Positions 17,529 through 27,177 of a stretch of DNA of 52,725 bases are shown here, piece by piece. This stretch comes from an uncultured Prevotellaceae bacterium (lineage in GTDB: Bacteria > Bacteroidota > Bacteroidia > Bacteroidales > Bacteroidaceae): contig CACZIT010000033.1 in the NCBI GenBank assembly GCA_902781315.1, forward strand, positions 1-52,725, written 5' to 3'. Each line of letters starts with the position of its first letter. Position 1 is the first letter of the stretch. The notes beneath the pieces are model-generated. The model had not been told where the DNA came from, made no database searches, and worked only from the letters and a program-made list of their open reading frames with translations. Position numbers and translations under genes: made by a program.

Positions 17529-17536
17529 TAATTTTG
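17529..17536 (+). promoter_or_regulatory. -7 element for the EamA gene
   Basis: TAATTTTG matches TAnnTTTG and is 30 bases ahead of the ATG at 17567, with a purine-rich stretch between. No good -33 element is visible at the right distance. Confidence 0.4.
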
Positions 17537-17566
17537 CAGCCCGAAAAAAGAAAGGTAAAAAGAAAA

Positions 17567-18547
17567 ATGTGGTTACTTCTGGCATTCCTCTCGGCGACGC
17601 TGCTGGGATTCTATGACTCTTTTAAGAAGGCAGCACTGCGCGACAATCCTGTTGTGCCGGTTTTGCTGCTGAACACATTGTTTTGTTCGCTGATTTTCCT
17701 ACCGTTCATCGTGCTGTCGGCGACGACCACGGTGCTCGACGACACGCCTTTCCATGTGGCATCGGGCGGCTGGTCAGAGCATCGGTATATCATTTTGAAG
17801 AGCCTGATCGTGCTGTCGTCGTGGGTGTGTGGCTATGTGGGCATGAAGCACTTGCCGCTCACCATAGTCGGCCCCATCAATGCCACGCGGCCAGTGATGG
17901 TGCTGGTGGGGGCCATGCTTGTGTTCGGCGAGCGGCTGAACGTGTATCAGTGGATTGGTGTTCTGCTGGCCGTGGTGTCGTTCTTCATGCTCAGCCGCAG
18001 CGGTAAGAAGGAGGGCATCGACTTCAAGCACGACCGCTGGATATGGTTCATCGTGCTGGCAGCCCTGCTGGGAGCGGTGAGCGGCCTGTACGACAAATTC
18101 CTGATGGCGCCGCGCGGCAGTGGCGGCGTAGGACTCGACCGCATGTTGGTGCAGAGTTGGTACAACATCTACCAGTGCGTGCTGATGGCAGGAGTGTTCA
18201 TGGTGACAAGGTACCAAAGTAACAAAGAACAAGGGCATGAAGCGACGCTTTCGAAACGCAGTGGAGAAAGAACAAGGAACCCAAATAGCAAAGTGACGCC
18301 GTTCCGCTGGACGTGGAGCATCGTGCTGGTCAGCGTGTTTCTTTCGGCTGCCGACTTCATGTACTTCTACGCGCTGAGTCTGCCTGATGCCATGATTAGT
18401 GTGGTGAGCATGATCAGGCGTGGATCGGTGGTGGTGAGTTTTCTGGTGGCTGCCGTGGTGTTCCACGAAAAGAACCTGCGTAGCAAAGCTGTCGACCTGG
18501 CGCTGGTGCTGCTGGGATTGTTCTTCCTGTTCATTGGCAGCCGTTAG
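17567..18547 (+). CDS. EamA/DMT-family membrane transporter
   Basis: A 326-residue inner-membrane protein with about ten hydrophobic segments in two EamA-type halves; note the conserved LPLTIVGPINATRPV block and LPDAMISVVSMIRRGSVV in the second half. The family exports or imports small metabolites; the substrate cannot be told. Residues about 212-243 (VTRYQSNKEQ...NSKVTP) form a polar insert in a loop between membrane segments and are encoded by an ACAAAGTA-type repeat, extending the loop beyond what the family needs. The start at 17567 follows a -7 element; the frame is open to 17471 without protein-like features. Confidence 0.82.
   Translation: MWLLLAFLSATLLGFYDSFKKAALRDNPVVPVLLLNTLFCSLIFLPFIVLSATTTVLDDTPFHVASGGWSEHRYIILKSLIVLSSWVCGYVGMKHLPLTIVGPINATRPVMVLVGAMLVFGERLNVYQWIGVLLAVVSFFMLSRSGKKEGIDFKHDRWIWFIVLAALLGAVSGLYDKFLMAPRGSGGVGLDRMLVQSWYNIYQCVLMAGVFMVTRYQSNKEQGHEATLSKRSGERTRNPNSKVTPFRWTWSIVLVSVFLSAADFMYFYALSLPDAMISVVSMIRRGSVVVSFLVAAVVFHEKNLRSKAVDLALVLLGLFFLFIGSR
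18202..18296 (+). repeat. ACAAAGTA-type repeat translated in the EamA gene
   Basis: GTGACAAGGTACCAAAGTAA followed by CAAAGAACAAGG, then a GCGACGCTTTCGAAACGC palindrome-like core, then GAACAAGGAACCC and AGCAAAGTGAC. A pure array would produce an in-frame TAA, but the copy has TAC (Tyr 215 or so) at that point. The core GCGACGCTTTC also appears in the intergenic element near 542. Confidence 0.7.
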
Positions 18548-18573
18548 GGTAGGGGCAAAAAAACGCAGATTCG

Positions 18574-18605
18574 TTTTGCATCGTAATAATTTTTTAGTAA
18601 TTTTG
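18574..18605 (+). promoter_or_regulatory. Promoter for the GH94 gene
   Basis: TTTTG at 18574-18578, 19 bases, then TAATTTTG at 18598-18605. The start codon at 18643 follows 37 bases later, so GH94 can be expressed independently of the upstream transporter. Confidence 0.65.
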
Positions 18606-18642
18606 CGATTTGTAAAAGAAAACATCATAAAACAGCATTGAT

Positions 18643-21294
18643 ATGGAACAGAAACGCTATGGTCATTTCGACGACCAACACCGTGAATATGTCATCACCG
18701 ACCCGCAAACGCCGTGGCCGTGGATCAACTATCTGGGCAACGAAGACTTCTTCTCGCTCATCTCGAACACCGCCGGCGGCTATTCTTTCTATAAGGACGC
18801 GAAGTTCCGCCGCCTGACGCGCTATCGCTACAATGGTGTGCCGATGGACAGCGGGGGCAGATACTTCTACATTAAGGACTGCCCCCTGACACCCACCCCC
18901 CTCCCCTCGGGAGGGGCTGGGGGTGGGTTCTGGAGCCCTGGCTGGAAACCTTGCAAGACGCCGCTGGACTTCTACGAGTGCCGCCACGGCATGGGCTACA
19001 CACGCATCACCGGTCGGAAGGACGATGTGGAATGCTCGGTGCTGTTCTTCGTGCCGTTGAAGACGTGGGCAGAGGTGCAGAAGCTGACGCTCAAGAACCT
19101 GTCGAAGGAAGTGAAGCATCTGAAGCTGTTCTCGTTCCAGGAATGGTGTCTGTGGAATGCAGCCACCGACATGGAGAACTTCCAAAGGAACTTCTCGACG
19201 GGAGAGGTGGAGGTGGAAGGAGCCCCCCTTTCGTCCCCCGAGGGGGACACTAATGCCTCAAAGGCTATAGAAGCCCCCTCGGGGGCAGTAGGGGGGGCTA
19301 CCGTCATCTATCATAAGACGGAGTACAAGGAGCGTCGCAACCACTATGCCTACTACTCGGTGAATACGGCGGCACAAGGTTTCGACACCGACCGCGAGTC
19401 GTTCATCGGCCTCTACAACGGCTTCGATGCGCCTGAGTGTGTTGTGGCTGGGCAGCCGAAGAACTCCATTGCCCACGGCTGGAGCCCCATCGCCTCGCAC
19501 TACATCGAGGTGGAGTTGCAGCCGGGCGAACAGAAGGACTATGTCTTCGTGCTGGGCTACGTGGAGAACGAACAGGAGGAGAAGTATATAACCCACCCCC
19601 AGCCCCTCCCGAGGGGAGGGAAGCTGATTACCTCGCTGGGTGCTCTTGATCATACCATCATCAACAAGCGGAAGGCACACGAAACCATCGAGCGATTCTC
19701 GACCGTGGAGAAGGTGGATGAGGCGTTTGCCGAGCTGTGCAAGTATTGGGACAACCTCCTTAATATCTATAAGGTGGAGACGGGCAACGCGAAGCTTGAC
19801 CGCATGGTGAATACGTGGAACCAGTACCAGTGCATGGTGACGTTCTGCATGAGCCGCTCGGCATCGTTCTTCGAGAGCGGTATCGGTCGTGGCATGGGCT
19901 TCCGCGACAGCAACCAGGACCTCGTGGGATTCGTGCATCAGATTCCCGAGCGTGCCCGCCAGCGCATCATCGACATTGCCTCGACACAATTCCCCGACGG
20001 CGGCTGCTATCACCAGTACCAGCCGCTCACGAAGCGCGGCAACAACGACATCGGCGGCGGCTTCAACGACGACCCCTGCTGGCTCATCTTCGGTACGGTG
20101 GCCTACATCAAGGAGACGGGTGACTTCTCAATTCTCGACGAGCCCGTACCCTTCGACAACGAGCCTGGCACTGAGGTGCCGCTCATGGAGCACCTGCGCG
20201 TGTCGTTCAACCACGTCATCGAGAATCTAGGCCCCCACGGCCTGCCCCTCATCGGGCGTGCCGACTGGAACGACTGCCTCAACTTGAACTGCTTCTCGTG
20301 GGATCCGAACGAGTCGTTCCAGACCACCGAGAACCGCAGCGAGGGCTCGCAGGCCGAATCGCTCATGATTGCCGGGCTGTTCGTTGTGACGGGCCGCGAG
20401 TATGTGAGGCTGTGCAGAGAGATGAGCCGTCGGCCTGTGGGTCGCGATGCGATCGCAACATACGAAAACGAGGCCGCTCGTGCTGAGCAGGCAGTTGGCG
20501 AGATGGTCGAGGCCGTGAAGCAGCATGGCTGGGATGGAGAGTGGTATCTGCGTGCCTACGACTTTTTCGGCCATAAGATTGGTTCGCACGAGAACGAGGA
20601 AGGCAAGATATTCATCGAGAGTCAGGGCTGGTGCACGATGGCCGGCATCGGACTCGAGGAAGGACTCGTGGCGCGTTCGCTCGACTCAGTGAAGAAATAC
20701 CTCGACTGCGAGCATGGCATCGTGCTCAACAACCCCGCCTTCACCACCTATCATGTGGAGATGGGCGAGATTTCCAGCTATCCCGCTGGCTACAAGGAGA
20801 ATGCCGGCATCTTCTGCCATAACAATCCGTGGGTGATCATCGGCGAGACCGTGGCCGGACGTGGTGATGACGCCTGGGCCCACTACGCCAAGATACTGCC
20901 TTCCTACGTCGAAGAGAACCGCCAGACGCTGCACAAGGTGGAGCCCTACGTGAACTGCCAGATGGTGGCAGGCAAGGATGCCGCCCGTCCCGGCGAAGGC
21001 AAAAACTCGTGGCTCACGGGCACGGCAGCCTGGATGTGGCTCACGGTGTCGCAGTACATCCTCGGCATCAAGCCCGACTACGAAGGTCTGCTCATCGACC
21101 CCTGCCTGCCGCAGACGGCTCGCGAGTACACCGTCAGTCGTCGCTTCCGTGGTGCCTACTACACCATCCACGTGCAGAATCCGCAGGGCGTTGCCAAAGG
21201 CGTGAAATCAATTACCCTCGACGGCCAGGCCATCGAGGGCAATGTGGTTCCCTTCAGCGAGGGTAGCCACACGGTGGAAGTCGTCATGGGGTAA
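18643..21294 (+). CDS. GH94 cellobiose phosphorylase
   Basis: An 883-residue cytoplasmic enzyme of the GH94 type, which splits cellobiose with phosphate into glucose 1-phosphate and glucose. Family marks are [16 protein letters not shown] at the N-terminus, the [10 protein letters not shown] block, and [15 protein letters not shown] with the general-acid Asp (about D541). There is no signal peptide. Characterised cellobiose phosphorylases are about 810-820 residues; the excess matches three repeat-encoded inserts at residues about 83-96, 193-219 and 316-330. All three are in frame, and the conserved blocks around them are intact. A strict assignment to cellobiose rather than a related disaccharide rests on overall resemblance. 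Confidence 0.88.
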   Translation: MEQKRYGHFDDQHREYVITDPQTPWPWINYLGNEDFFSLISNTAGGYSFYKDAKFRRLTRYRYNGVPMDSGGRYFYIKDCPLTPTPLPSGGAGGGFWSPGWKPCKTPLDFYECRHGMGYTRITGRKDDVECSVLFFVPLKTWAEVQKLTLKNLSKEVKHLKLFSFQEWCLWNAATDMENFQRNFSTGEVEVEGAPLSSPEGDTNASKAIEAPSGAVGGATVIYHKTEYKERRNHYAYYSVNTAAQGFDTDRESFIGLYNGFDAPECVVAGQPKNSIAHGWSPIASHYIEVELQPGEQKDYVFVLGYVENEQEEKYITHPQPLPRGGKLITSLGALDHTIINKRKAHETIERFSTVEKVDEAFAELCKYWDNLLNIYKVETGNAKLDRMVNTWNQYQCMVTFCMSRSASFFESGIGRGMGFRDSNQDLVGFVHQIPERARQRIIDIASTQFPDGGCYHQYQPLTKRGNNDIGGGFNDDPCWLIFGTVAYIKETGDFSILDEPVPFDNEPGTEVPLMEHLRVSFNHVIENLGPHGLPLIGRADWNDCLNLNCFSWDPNESFQTTENRSEGSQAESLMIAGLFVVTGREYVRLCREMSRRPVGRDAIATYENEAARAEQAVGEMVEAVKQHGWDGEWYLRAYDFFGHKIGSHENEEGKIFIESQGWCTMAGIGLEEGLVARSLDSVKKYLDCEHGIVLNNPAFTTYHVEMGEISSYPAGYKENAGIFCHNNPWVIIGETVAGRGDDAWAHYAKILPSYVEENRQTLHKVEPYVNCQMVAGKDAARPGEGKNSWLTGTAAWMWLTVSQYILGIKPDYEGLLIDPCLPQTAREYTVSRRFRGAYYTIHVQNPQGVAKGVKSITLDGQAIEGNVVPFSEGSHTVEVVMG
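18891..18928 (+). repeat. GC palindrome translated in GH94, insert 1
   Basis: ACCCACCCCC (18891-18900) and GGGGGTGGGT (18919-18928) pair around CTCCCCTCGGGAGGGGCT. It is translated as the Pro/Gly-rich peptide [13 protein letters not shown]. The same wording forms the intergenic palindrome at 16945-17049. Confidence 0.85.
19221..19299 (+). repeat. GC palindrome translated in GH94, insert 2
   Basis: AGCCCCCC at the left end pairs with GGGGGGGCT at the right end. Inside, TCCCCCGAGGGGGA and GCCCCCTCGGGGGC are each palindromic. It encodes about 27 residues (APLSSPEGD...APSGAVGGA). Confidence 0.82.
19591..19621 (+). repeat. GC palindrome translated in GH94, insert 3
   Basis: ACCCACCCCCAGCCCCTCCC followed by GAGGGGAGGGA. 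This is about half of the composite palindrome seen at 16945-17049. It encodes [11 protein letters not shown]. Confidence 0.78.
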
Positions 21295-21311
21295 TCCCCC
21301 ATGGCGGCATA

Positions 21312-21665
21312 TTAGTCCCACCCCTCTTCGTCGTTGTTTTCCATGTAGCGGCTCATGCCGTTGTCGTCCATGTCGTCTTCGGAGGCGGGGTCGAAGCCAC
21401 GCATGTTGTCGGGTTCGGTGGTGGTCATCTTCTCCGGACGGATAGGAGCACTTGCCGCAGGAGCAGAATAATTGTTTTCGCTCTGTACTTCCTTAATGAC
21501 TTCTGAACTATCCGCCGTGCCCTCATCTTTTTGGGTAAAAGAGGCAGGGTATTCCTTCTCATCGGCCATAGGAGAGTGTCCACCCTTGCCGTTACAACTC
21601 GACAGGACGGTAACCGTAAGGCCGAAACAACTAAGTATTATCACAACTCTACTCCGGTACTGCAT
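21312..21665 (-). CDS. Small lipoprotein, copy 1
   Basis: A 117-residue protein with a lipoprotein signal (TVLSSC, lipidated Cys about residue 24). It is otherwise polar and very acidic, ending EDDMDDNGMSRYMENN then DEEGWD. No known domain is recognised. It differs from the second copy (27319-27672) at only two residues, while DNA differences are more numerous and mostly silent, which suggests that both copies are kept functional. Its own promoter lies at 21693-21724. It is convergent with GH94, whose stop is 17 bases away. Confidence 0.7.
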   Translation of the reverse strand: MQYRSRVVIILSCFGLTVTVLSSCNGKGGHSPMADEKEYPASFTQKDEGTADSSEVIKEVQSENNYSAPAASAPIRPEKMTTTEPDNMRGFDPASEDDMDDNGMSRYMENNDEEGWD

Positions 21666-21692
21666 AAAAGCTCTATTTCAAACTATCCATTG

Positions 21693-21724
21693 CAAATATA
21701 CGAATTATTTCTGATAGCGGCAAA
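21693..21724 (-). promoter_or_regulatory. Promoter of lipoprotein copy 1
   Basis: On the minus strand TTTG (21724-21721), 20 bases, then TATATTTG (21700-21693), 28 bases before the start codon. The promoter lies inside the duplicated segment. Confidence 0.6.
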
Positions 21725-21780
21725 CTTTTCCTAACTGTTTTATCCCATCGGCTCCATCAGCGATGCCATTGAAAGATATA

Positions 21781-21819
21781 AAGGAACCACGGCAACCAAG
21801 TGTCGCCGTGGTCTTTTTG
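21781..21819 (-). terminator. Hairpin terminator shared with the glnA terminator
   Basis: ACCACGGC (21786-21793) pairs with GCCGTGGT (21805-21812) around the 11-base loop AACCAAGTGTC, with T/A runs on both sides. The stem and loop are identical to the glnA terminator at 34455-34497. It lies about 110 bases beyond the GH2 stop. The stretch between holds CCCTTTAA-type degenerate repeats (21868-21925) and no gene. Confidence 0.65.
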
Positions 21820-21929
21820 TTTCAGGCCTCTGCCGCTCTCACCTCCTCTGGTAGCAACAATGCATTTGTCCCTTTTAATCCCTTCCACTCCCCTTTAAGC
21901 CCTTTATACCCCTTATTCCTTTTACTTTG

Positions 21930-24900
21930 CTAATGCTTCACTACCTTCGTGTGATGGTGGATGTAGAGGCCAGGCTTGGCGGGGGCATCCACACGTAGTC
22001 CCGAAGGAGTGTACCACCCTTCATCTTCTTCTCTTTCGGGCATGTTAAAATTTGCAATGCCATCGGTGGTGACGTCCTCCAACACGAACTGTGCCGGTGT
22101 CGCCTTGTCGGTGAAGACAATGGAGCCCGCCGAGCGACTGTCGAAGTTGAAGTACTGGTTACCCATCCATGCCCCACGCAAACGCACGTGGTCGTCGCCC
22201 TCCTCGAGCTGCATCCACCCCTCGGGCTTGGAGGCATCGGTGATGAGCATTGCACGCCAGTTGGCATTGCCCTTGCCAATGATACCGGAGGCCACACCCA
22301 TCGTATAGAAGGATGTGAACCTGGCAAGCCTCGTCACCTTGAAACGAAACGACTGGTCGGTGCTGCTCTTGCGTGCCAGACAGAAGTCGCCGTTGTCGGC
22401 GGCCTTGTAGTGAAGGTAGAGGCCGGAGCTTTTCTCGCGAAGGTAATAGGTTGTTCCCGACTGTATCAGCGAGGGCTTTTCGGCACGCTCGTCGACGATG
22501 GCCGTGGCCACAACGCCCAGTTCGGCTGCCGATGTCCACGCATTGCCACCCACCTCGCTACGGGCTATCAGGCGGAAGTAGCGTGCCTCGACGGGTGTGG
22601 TGAGGACAATCGCCTGCTCGTCGGAGGTGTTCTCCAGCGAGCCTTCAGCAGCCGGAGCGCCCCAACGATTGGTAGAGTTGGAGAAGTAGAGCGAGTAGTT
22701 GCGGATGCGGCCATTGCTTCCGTCGCTGCGTCCCTGATAGAGGAATTCCGTCACACGATAGGTCTTGCCCATGTCGACAACAATCTCATGTGGACATGTG
22801 GGCACATTACCCGAATAGAGGGTGTGCCAAATGGTGTTTATGTTGTCGTCGAAAGCATTCGTGGCCTTGTCGCCGCCATGTTCGCTGTCCACACTGACCA
22901 GCTTCCACAGGCGTTTGTCGACGAACAGCGGCACAACGATTTCACTCTTCAGGCTCGGCAGCATGCCTTCGCAGGTGGCATAGGTCGTGAGGGTGCCTCC
23001 CTCGGGAAGACTCAAGGGCTTTGTGTACACCTGTTCCGTTTTTCCGCCGTCGAGGCTATAGTAGATGACGGCATCGGGGGTGGCACACGACAGCGTGACT
23101 ACTGCCCGCTGGGTTTTCACCTCCACGGGACTACACTGCGGGCTTGCCACGCGACTGCGAGCCACCAGTTGCTCGTCGGAGAGCGGTTCGGTAAGTGGGA
23201 GGATAAGATAGTTGAACGTGCGTCGCTGGGCACGCAACTCATACTGCGCGAGCACATCGGGACCGCAGCTGGCATTGCCCAAGGCGCGATTCTCCATGTC
23301 CAGACAGACGACGTTGTTGCTGACGAAGTTCACTTCATAGGGATGCTTCTTGCGATTGTCGCGGTTTGTGTACATGTCCTTCGGACGCCAATGGCCGACG
23401 GTAGTAGCCATTCCTTTGGGTGCCACGACCATGAGTCCCTCGCCGTCAGCGTTGGTAAGGGCGATGAAGCGCACATCTTCCTTGTTGCCCGTTTCCTGCG
23501 GAATGACAAAGCCCGTCCACTGATCCGTTACCGTGCTGTGCCAGAGTCCCTCGAAGCAACTCTCCTTGCGATCGCGATAGCTGTCCCAAGGACCACGACC
23601 ATACCATGCGAATTGTTCATAGCCCGCCGGCATCTCAAACAGATAGCCCATCTTTGGCAGGATGCTGTTTTTCACCGCCGGATTAACAATGCTACTGACA
23701 TTGATGGCACCATCGGGCATGATGGTATAGCACACCTGGTCGGTGAAGGCCACGGGCGAGTTGCCCGTGTATTGGTTGGTGACGGTCAGCACAACGGCTT
23801 CGTCGCGCTGCTCGATGGTCCACTCGCCGCCCTTCAACTTCAGGTCGCGCAGACCCATGGCATCCCAGTCGCCGCTGTGCGCCTTGTCGTTATCGGTGGG
23901 AACACGGAAGGCGTTGAAGCGGGGGCCACTTGAAATCAGGTCGTGCCCAGCGACACGATAGCGTGTCATGAGTCCCGTGGAGCGCGAGAAGCTCACACTG
24001 AAGTTCTCACCATCCACTTGAATAGTGGAGGAGCCGTCGCTGACGGTCAACTTGCCTGCGGATGCGGAATGGTAGATGTCGCGCTGAGTGGCCCGGCGCA
24101 GGCATAGCTGCTCGCTGGCCACCTCAAAGCCGGCAGGAGCCCATGCGGTGGGCTCGCGCTGTGTGACATGGAATCGCACGAAATAGTCGGCATCGGCCTT
24201 CACGTCGGCTGGCAGAAGGTCGGGCAGCGTCACCGACAAGGTCTTGCCACCTTCAACGTCGACGTCCATCGTTCCCGACTTCAGCACCAGCCCGTCCTCC
24301 AACACATCGTAGGAGAAGGCATAGCGGCTGAGGTTGGCAAACGCCATCTTGTTCTTAATGACAAATGTGCCCTTCAGACTATCGGTCATCACAAAGTCGG
24401 CAGGCTGGTAGATTTTCTTCATGTTCAGCGCCTTTGCCGAGTAGGTGTAGTCGGCAAAGATGACACCATTGGTGCAGAAGTTGTTGTCGTTGGGTCGGTC
24501 GCCAAAGTCGCCGCCATAAGCCCAGTAGCGCTGGTCAGGCTTGCCAGGCACGGGGATGCTCAGCGCCTGGTCCTTCCAGTCCCATACGAACTCGGCAGCC
24601 ATAGCGGGATATTTCTCGTAGATGTCGTAGAACTCACGCTGGTTACCCATGGAATTGCCCATGGAGTGGGTGTTCTCACACTGTATGTGGGGTCTGATGC
24701 CCGTGCGTCCGGCACGATAGTCGTTGAGACGGCCCTCGCCCGTGCCCTGCATGGACGAGAGGTTGGCATACATCGTGCTGGTGACATCTGCCCAGGTGCT
24801 GTTGCCCTCATAGTGGGTGAGACGTGTCTTGTCAAGAGCCTTGATGGCCTTCTCCACAGCCTCGAAGTTGTTGCCGCCGCCGCTCTCGTTGCCATACGAC

Positions 24901-26348
24901 CAGAGGCAGATGCAGGCATGGTTGCGGAGCGACAGCACATGACGCTCGTTGCGCTCCACCATTGCAGGCTTGAAGGCTGCAATGCTCGACAGTCCCATGT
25001 TGCCGTGACACTCCACATCGGCCTCCGCAAGCACATACATGCCGTACTTGTCGCACATCTCATAGAAATAAGGATTGTCAGGATAGTGACTGGTGCGAAT
25101 GGCATTGACGTTCAGTTGCTTCATCAAAAGGATGTCGCGCTCGGTCTCCTCACGGCTCACCGTACGTCCGTTCTCGGTGCTGAAGTCATGACGGTCGACG
25201 CCATGGAAGATGATGCGCTGGCCGTTGATGGTCAGTGCGCCATCGGCACGGACGGCAATCTGGCGGAAACCAATCTTGCCTCCACGCACATCGAGAACCT
25301 TGTCGCCCTGTCGGAGCGTGACCACCAAGTCGTAAAGGTTAGGCTCCTCAGCACTCCATAGGCGAGGATTGCTGACACGGATACCGCTGAGCGTCAGCTT
25401 CTTGGCTTGCGTCACGGCCTGGCTCTTCTGAGCCACGACGGTTCCGCCATCCATGATTTTCACCTCTACCTGCCCGTCGGTGAGCGTCTCGCCTTGTACG
25501 TCGATGGCTACCGAGGCAGTAGCAATGGTGTTGGCGGAGCTGAGCGTGGAGGTGAAGAAGTAATCGCGAATCTGCGTCTTCGGAGCCGACCACAGGAATA
25601 CTTCACGTGTGATACCGGTCAGACGCCAATAGTCCTGACATTCCAGGAACGAACCACTGGTGAAGCGATAGACACGCACGGAGATATTGTTGCGTCCTGC
25701 ACGCACAAAATCGGTTATCCGGAACTCCGAGGGCAGGTAAGAGTCCTCGGCATAGCCGGCAAACCGACCATTCACCCAGACGTAGTAGCCATGTCCGGCA
25801 CCGTTGAAGCGCACGTAGACATCGCGTCCTGCCCACGACTCAGGCAGGTCGAAGTCGCGGCGGTAGGAGCCCACCGGGTTCTTCTTCGAGCCGCTATAGG
25901 TCCAGTCGGACGGTCGGTCGGCCATCACGCTCCACGTGTTGGAGTCATAGGTGAAGGGGTACATGACGTTCACATACAACGGCTTGTCCCAGTTCTTGCC
26001 GTGACGCACGCCGTAGACCTGCCACGTGGCAGGCACGTCGATGTCGTCCCAGCCTGAGGCATTGAAGTCGTCGCGGAAGAAGTCGGCGGGTGCTGCTTGC
26101 GGCGTGCCGGCCCAACGGAACTTCCACGTGCCGTTCAGACTTAGGTAGTAGGGCGAGCTCTCCATGTTGCCCGCCAAGACACTCTCTTCGTCGGCAAACG
26201 GAATGGGAAGCATGTGTGCTTGTTCACGGTTCAGGCTGGTGATGCTCACATCGTCCCACTCCTTCAGGGTCTGTGCGCAAAGGCCTGACGACAGTGCCAA
26301 CAAAACGATGCTGGCAATGCTCTTTTGAATAGTCTTGTAGTTCTTCAT
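21930..26348 (-). CDS. Large secreted GH2 beta-galactosidase with added C-terminal domains
   Basis: A 1472-residue exported enzyme. After a signal peptide (about 1-25) come the LacZ-type GH2 sandwich and barrel domains: acid/base Glu in GNESGGG (about E487) and nucleophile Glu in QCENTHSMGNS (about E558). A Bgal_small_N-like domain (about 730-1010) follows. Then come a chitobiase-C-like stretch (about 1060-1135), an F5/8 type C (discoidin) domain (about 1144-1285) and a beta-trefoil-like region (about 1291-1435). The tail WYTPSGLRV...PGLYIHHHTKVVKH resembles the short tails on the other secreted enzymes. It is co-transcribed with the SGNH gene 27 bases upstream. The sugar specificity is not certain, as GH2 covers several activities. 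Confidence 0.88.
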   Translation of the reverse strand: MKNYKTIQKSIASIVLLALSSGLCAQTLKEWDDVSITSLNREQAHMLPIPFADEESVLAGNMESSPYYLSLNGTWKFRWAGTPQAAPADFFRDDFNASGWDDIDVPATWQVYGVRHGKNWDKPLYVNVMYPFTYDSNTWSVMADRPSDWTYSGSKKNPVGSYRRDFDLPESWAGRDVYVRFNGAGHGYYVWVNGRFAGYAEDSYLPSEFRITDFVRAGRNNISVRVYRFTSGSFLECQDYWRLTGITREVFLWSAPKTQIRDYFFTSTLSSANTIATASVAIDVQGETLTDGQVEVKIMDGGTVVAQKSQAVTQAKKLTLSGIRVSNPRLWSAEEPNLYDLVVTLRQGDKVLDVRGGKIGFRQIAVRADGALTINGQRIIFHGVDRHDFSTENGRTVSREETERDILLMKQLNVNAIRTSHYPDNPYFYEMCDKYGMYVLAEADVECHGNMGLSSIAAFKPAMVERNERHVLSLRNHACICLWSYGNESGGGNNFEAVEKAIKALDKTRLTHYEGNSTWADVTSTMYANLSSMQGTGEGRLNDYRAGRTGIRPHIQCENTHSMGNSMGNQREFYDIYEKYPAMAAEFVWDWKDQALSIPVPGKPDQRYWAYGGDFGDRPNDNNFCTNGVIFADYTYSAKALNMKKIYQPADFVMTDSLKGTFVIKNKMAFANLSRYAFSYDVLEDGLVLKSGTMDVDVEGGKTLSVTLPDLLPADVKADADYFVRFHVTQREPTAWAPAGFEVASEQLCLRRATQRDIYHSASAGKLTVSDGSSTIQVDGENFSVSFSRSTGLMTRYRVAGHDLISSGPRFNAFRVPTDNDKAHSGDWDAMGLRDLKLKGGEWTIEQRDEAVVLTVTNQYTGNSPVAFTDQVCYTIMPDGAINVSSIVNPAVKNSILPKMGYLFEMPAGYEQFAWYGRGPWDSYRDRKESCFEGLWHSTVTDQWTGFVIPQETGNKEDVRFIALTNADGEGLMVVAPKGMATTVGHWRPKDMYTNRDNRKKHPYEVNFVSNNVVCLDMENRALGNASCGPDVLAQYELRAQRRTFNYLILPLTEPLSDEQLVARSRVASPQCSPVEVKTQRAVVTLSCATPDAVIYYSLDGGKTEQVYTKPLSLPEGGTLTTYATCEGMLPSLKSEIVVPLFVDKRLWKLVSVDSEHGGDKATNAFDDNINTIWHTLYSGNVPTCPHEIVVDMGKTYRVTEFLYQGRSDGSNGRIRNYSLYFSNSTNRWGAPAAEGSLENTSDEQAIVLTTPVEARYFRLIARSEVGGNAWTSAAELGVVATAIVDERAEKPSLIQSGTTYYLREKSSGLYLHYKAADNGDFCLARKSSTDQSFRFKVTRLARFTSFYTMGVASGIIGKGNANWRAMLITDASKPEGWMQLEEGDDHVRLRGAWMGNQYFNFDSRSAGSIVFTDKATPAQFVLEDVTTDGIANFNMPEREEDEGWYTPSGLRVDAPAKPGLYIHHHTKVVKH

Positions 26349-26375
26349 ACGATTATTTCATTCAACTTTCGGAAG

Positions 26376-27074
26376 TTATTTCACTTTCACAATCTTACGA
26401 ATGGCTTGCAGGATGAGCGGCTCCATGATGGCATAGCCGGCATCGGTGGGATGGCAGCCGTCGCTGGAGAGGCCCTCCTTCATCGTGCCTTTCTTCTCAC
26501 CGGAATCGATGGCCATCGGGGTGAAATAGTCGACGAACGCAATCTTGTTCTGCTTGGCATAGTCGCGCAGTCGGGCGTTCAGGCTCTCAATCTTCTGAGG
26601 GACATCCTTGATTTCGCGGCGCCAGGGATACAGGCCGCAGGGAGTGATGGTGGTGAGGATGACCTTCACCTTCGCAGCCTTCGCCAGCTGGCACATGCCG
26701 ACGATGTTTCCGAATGTGCGGTCTTCCACATAGCGGTGGTTGTTCTGGGCAATATCGTTGGTGCCGGCATTGATGACCACCACTTTCGGATTCAGGCTGA
26801 GCACGTCTTCACGGAAGCGCAGCAGCATCTGATAAGACGTCTGACCGGAGATGCCACGAGGGATGAAGCCGTGATCGGTGAAGAACTGCGGTCGCATGCT
26901 GCGCCAGTTCTGCGTGATGCTATTGCCGATGAACACGACGCGCCGCCCGTCGTTGGGCGTTGCCTTTACCTCGCGGTTATCTTGTTCGTATCTGCCGAAG
27001 TTCGCCCAGTCGTCTTGCGCATAGCTGACAAGTGAAAGGAAAGCCATGAAGGCCACTGTGATGAGTTTCTTCAT
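26376..27074 (-). CDS. Secreted SGNH/GDSL hydrolase
   Basis: A 232-residue protein with a signal peptide (about 1-19) and a complete SGNH set: GNSITQ (Ser about 51), the Gly of GISGQTS, NAGTNDIAQN, and DGCHPTDAGY with catalytic Asp and His. This type includes esterases that deacetylate sugars. Its position as first gene of a two-gene unit with a GH2 enzyme suggests it removes acyl groups from the same glycan; the substrate is inferred only. Confidence 0.85.
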   Translation of the reverse strand: MKKLITVAFMAFLSLVSYAQDDWANFGRYEQDNREVKATPNDGRRVVFIGNSITQNWRSMRPQFFTDHGFIPRGISGQTSYQMLLRFREDVLSLNPKVVVINAGTNDIAQNNHRYVEDRTFGNIVGMCQLAKAAKVKVILTTITPCGLYPWRREIKDVPQKIESLNARLRDYAKQNKIAFVDYFTPMAIDSGEKKGTMKEGLSSDGCHPTDAGYAIMEPLILQAIRKIVKVK

Positions 27075-27145
27075 TTTGGTATGATTTTGGTGTTGTGAAT
27101 AAATCTACATTTAGGTTTGTTTTTGGTGTTGTAGGAATACTGCTG

Positions 27146-27177
27146 CAAAGTTACAAAAAATCGAGTGCAGAACAAAA
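27146..27177 (-). promoter_or_regulatory. Promoter for the SGNH-GH2 pair
   Basis: On the minus strand TTTTG (27177-27173), 19 bases, then TAACTTTG (27153-27146), about 70 bases ahead of the SGNH start. A second TAACTTTG lies further up at about 27260-27267. The rest of 27075-27318 holds no gene; it has two imperfect copies of an AAACGAG-containing stretch. Confidence 0.55.

Larger units (their letters stand above)
21311..21757 (-). repeat. Duplicated lipoprotein segment, copy 1
   Basis: About 450 bases, covering the small lipoprotein gene and its promoter, are nearly identical to 27318-27764 in the same orientation. Similarity stops abruptly on both sides (TATTA next to the stop codon; GGCTCCATC at the other end). 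The copies bracket the GH2/SGNH gene pair as direct repeats. Confidence 0.88.
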
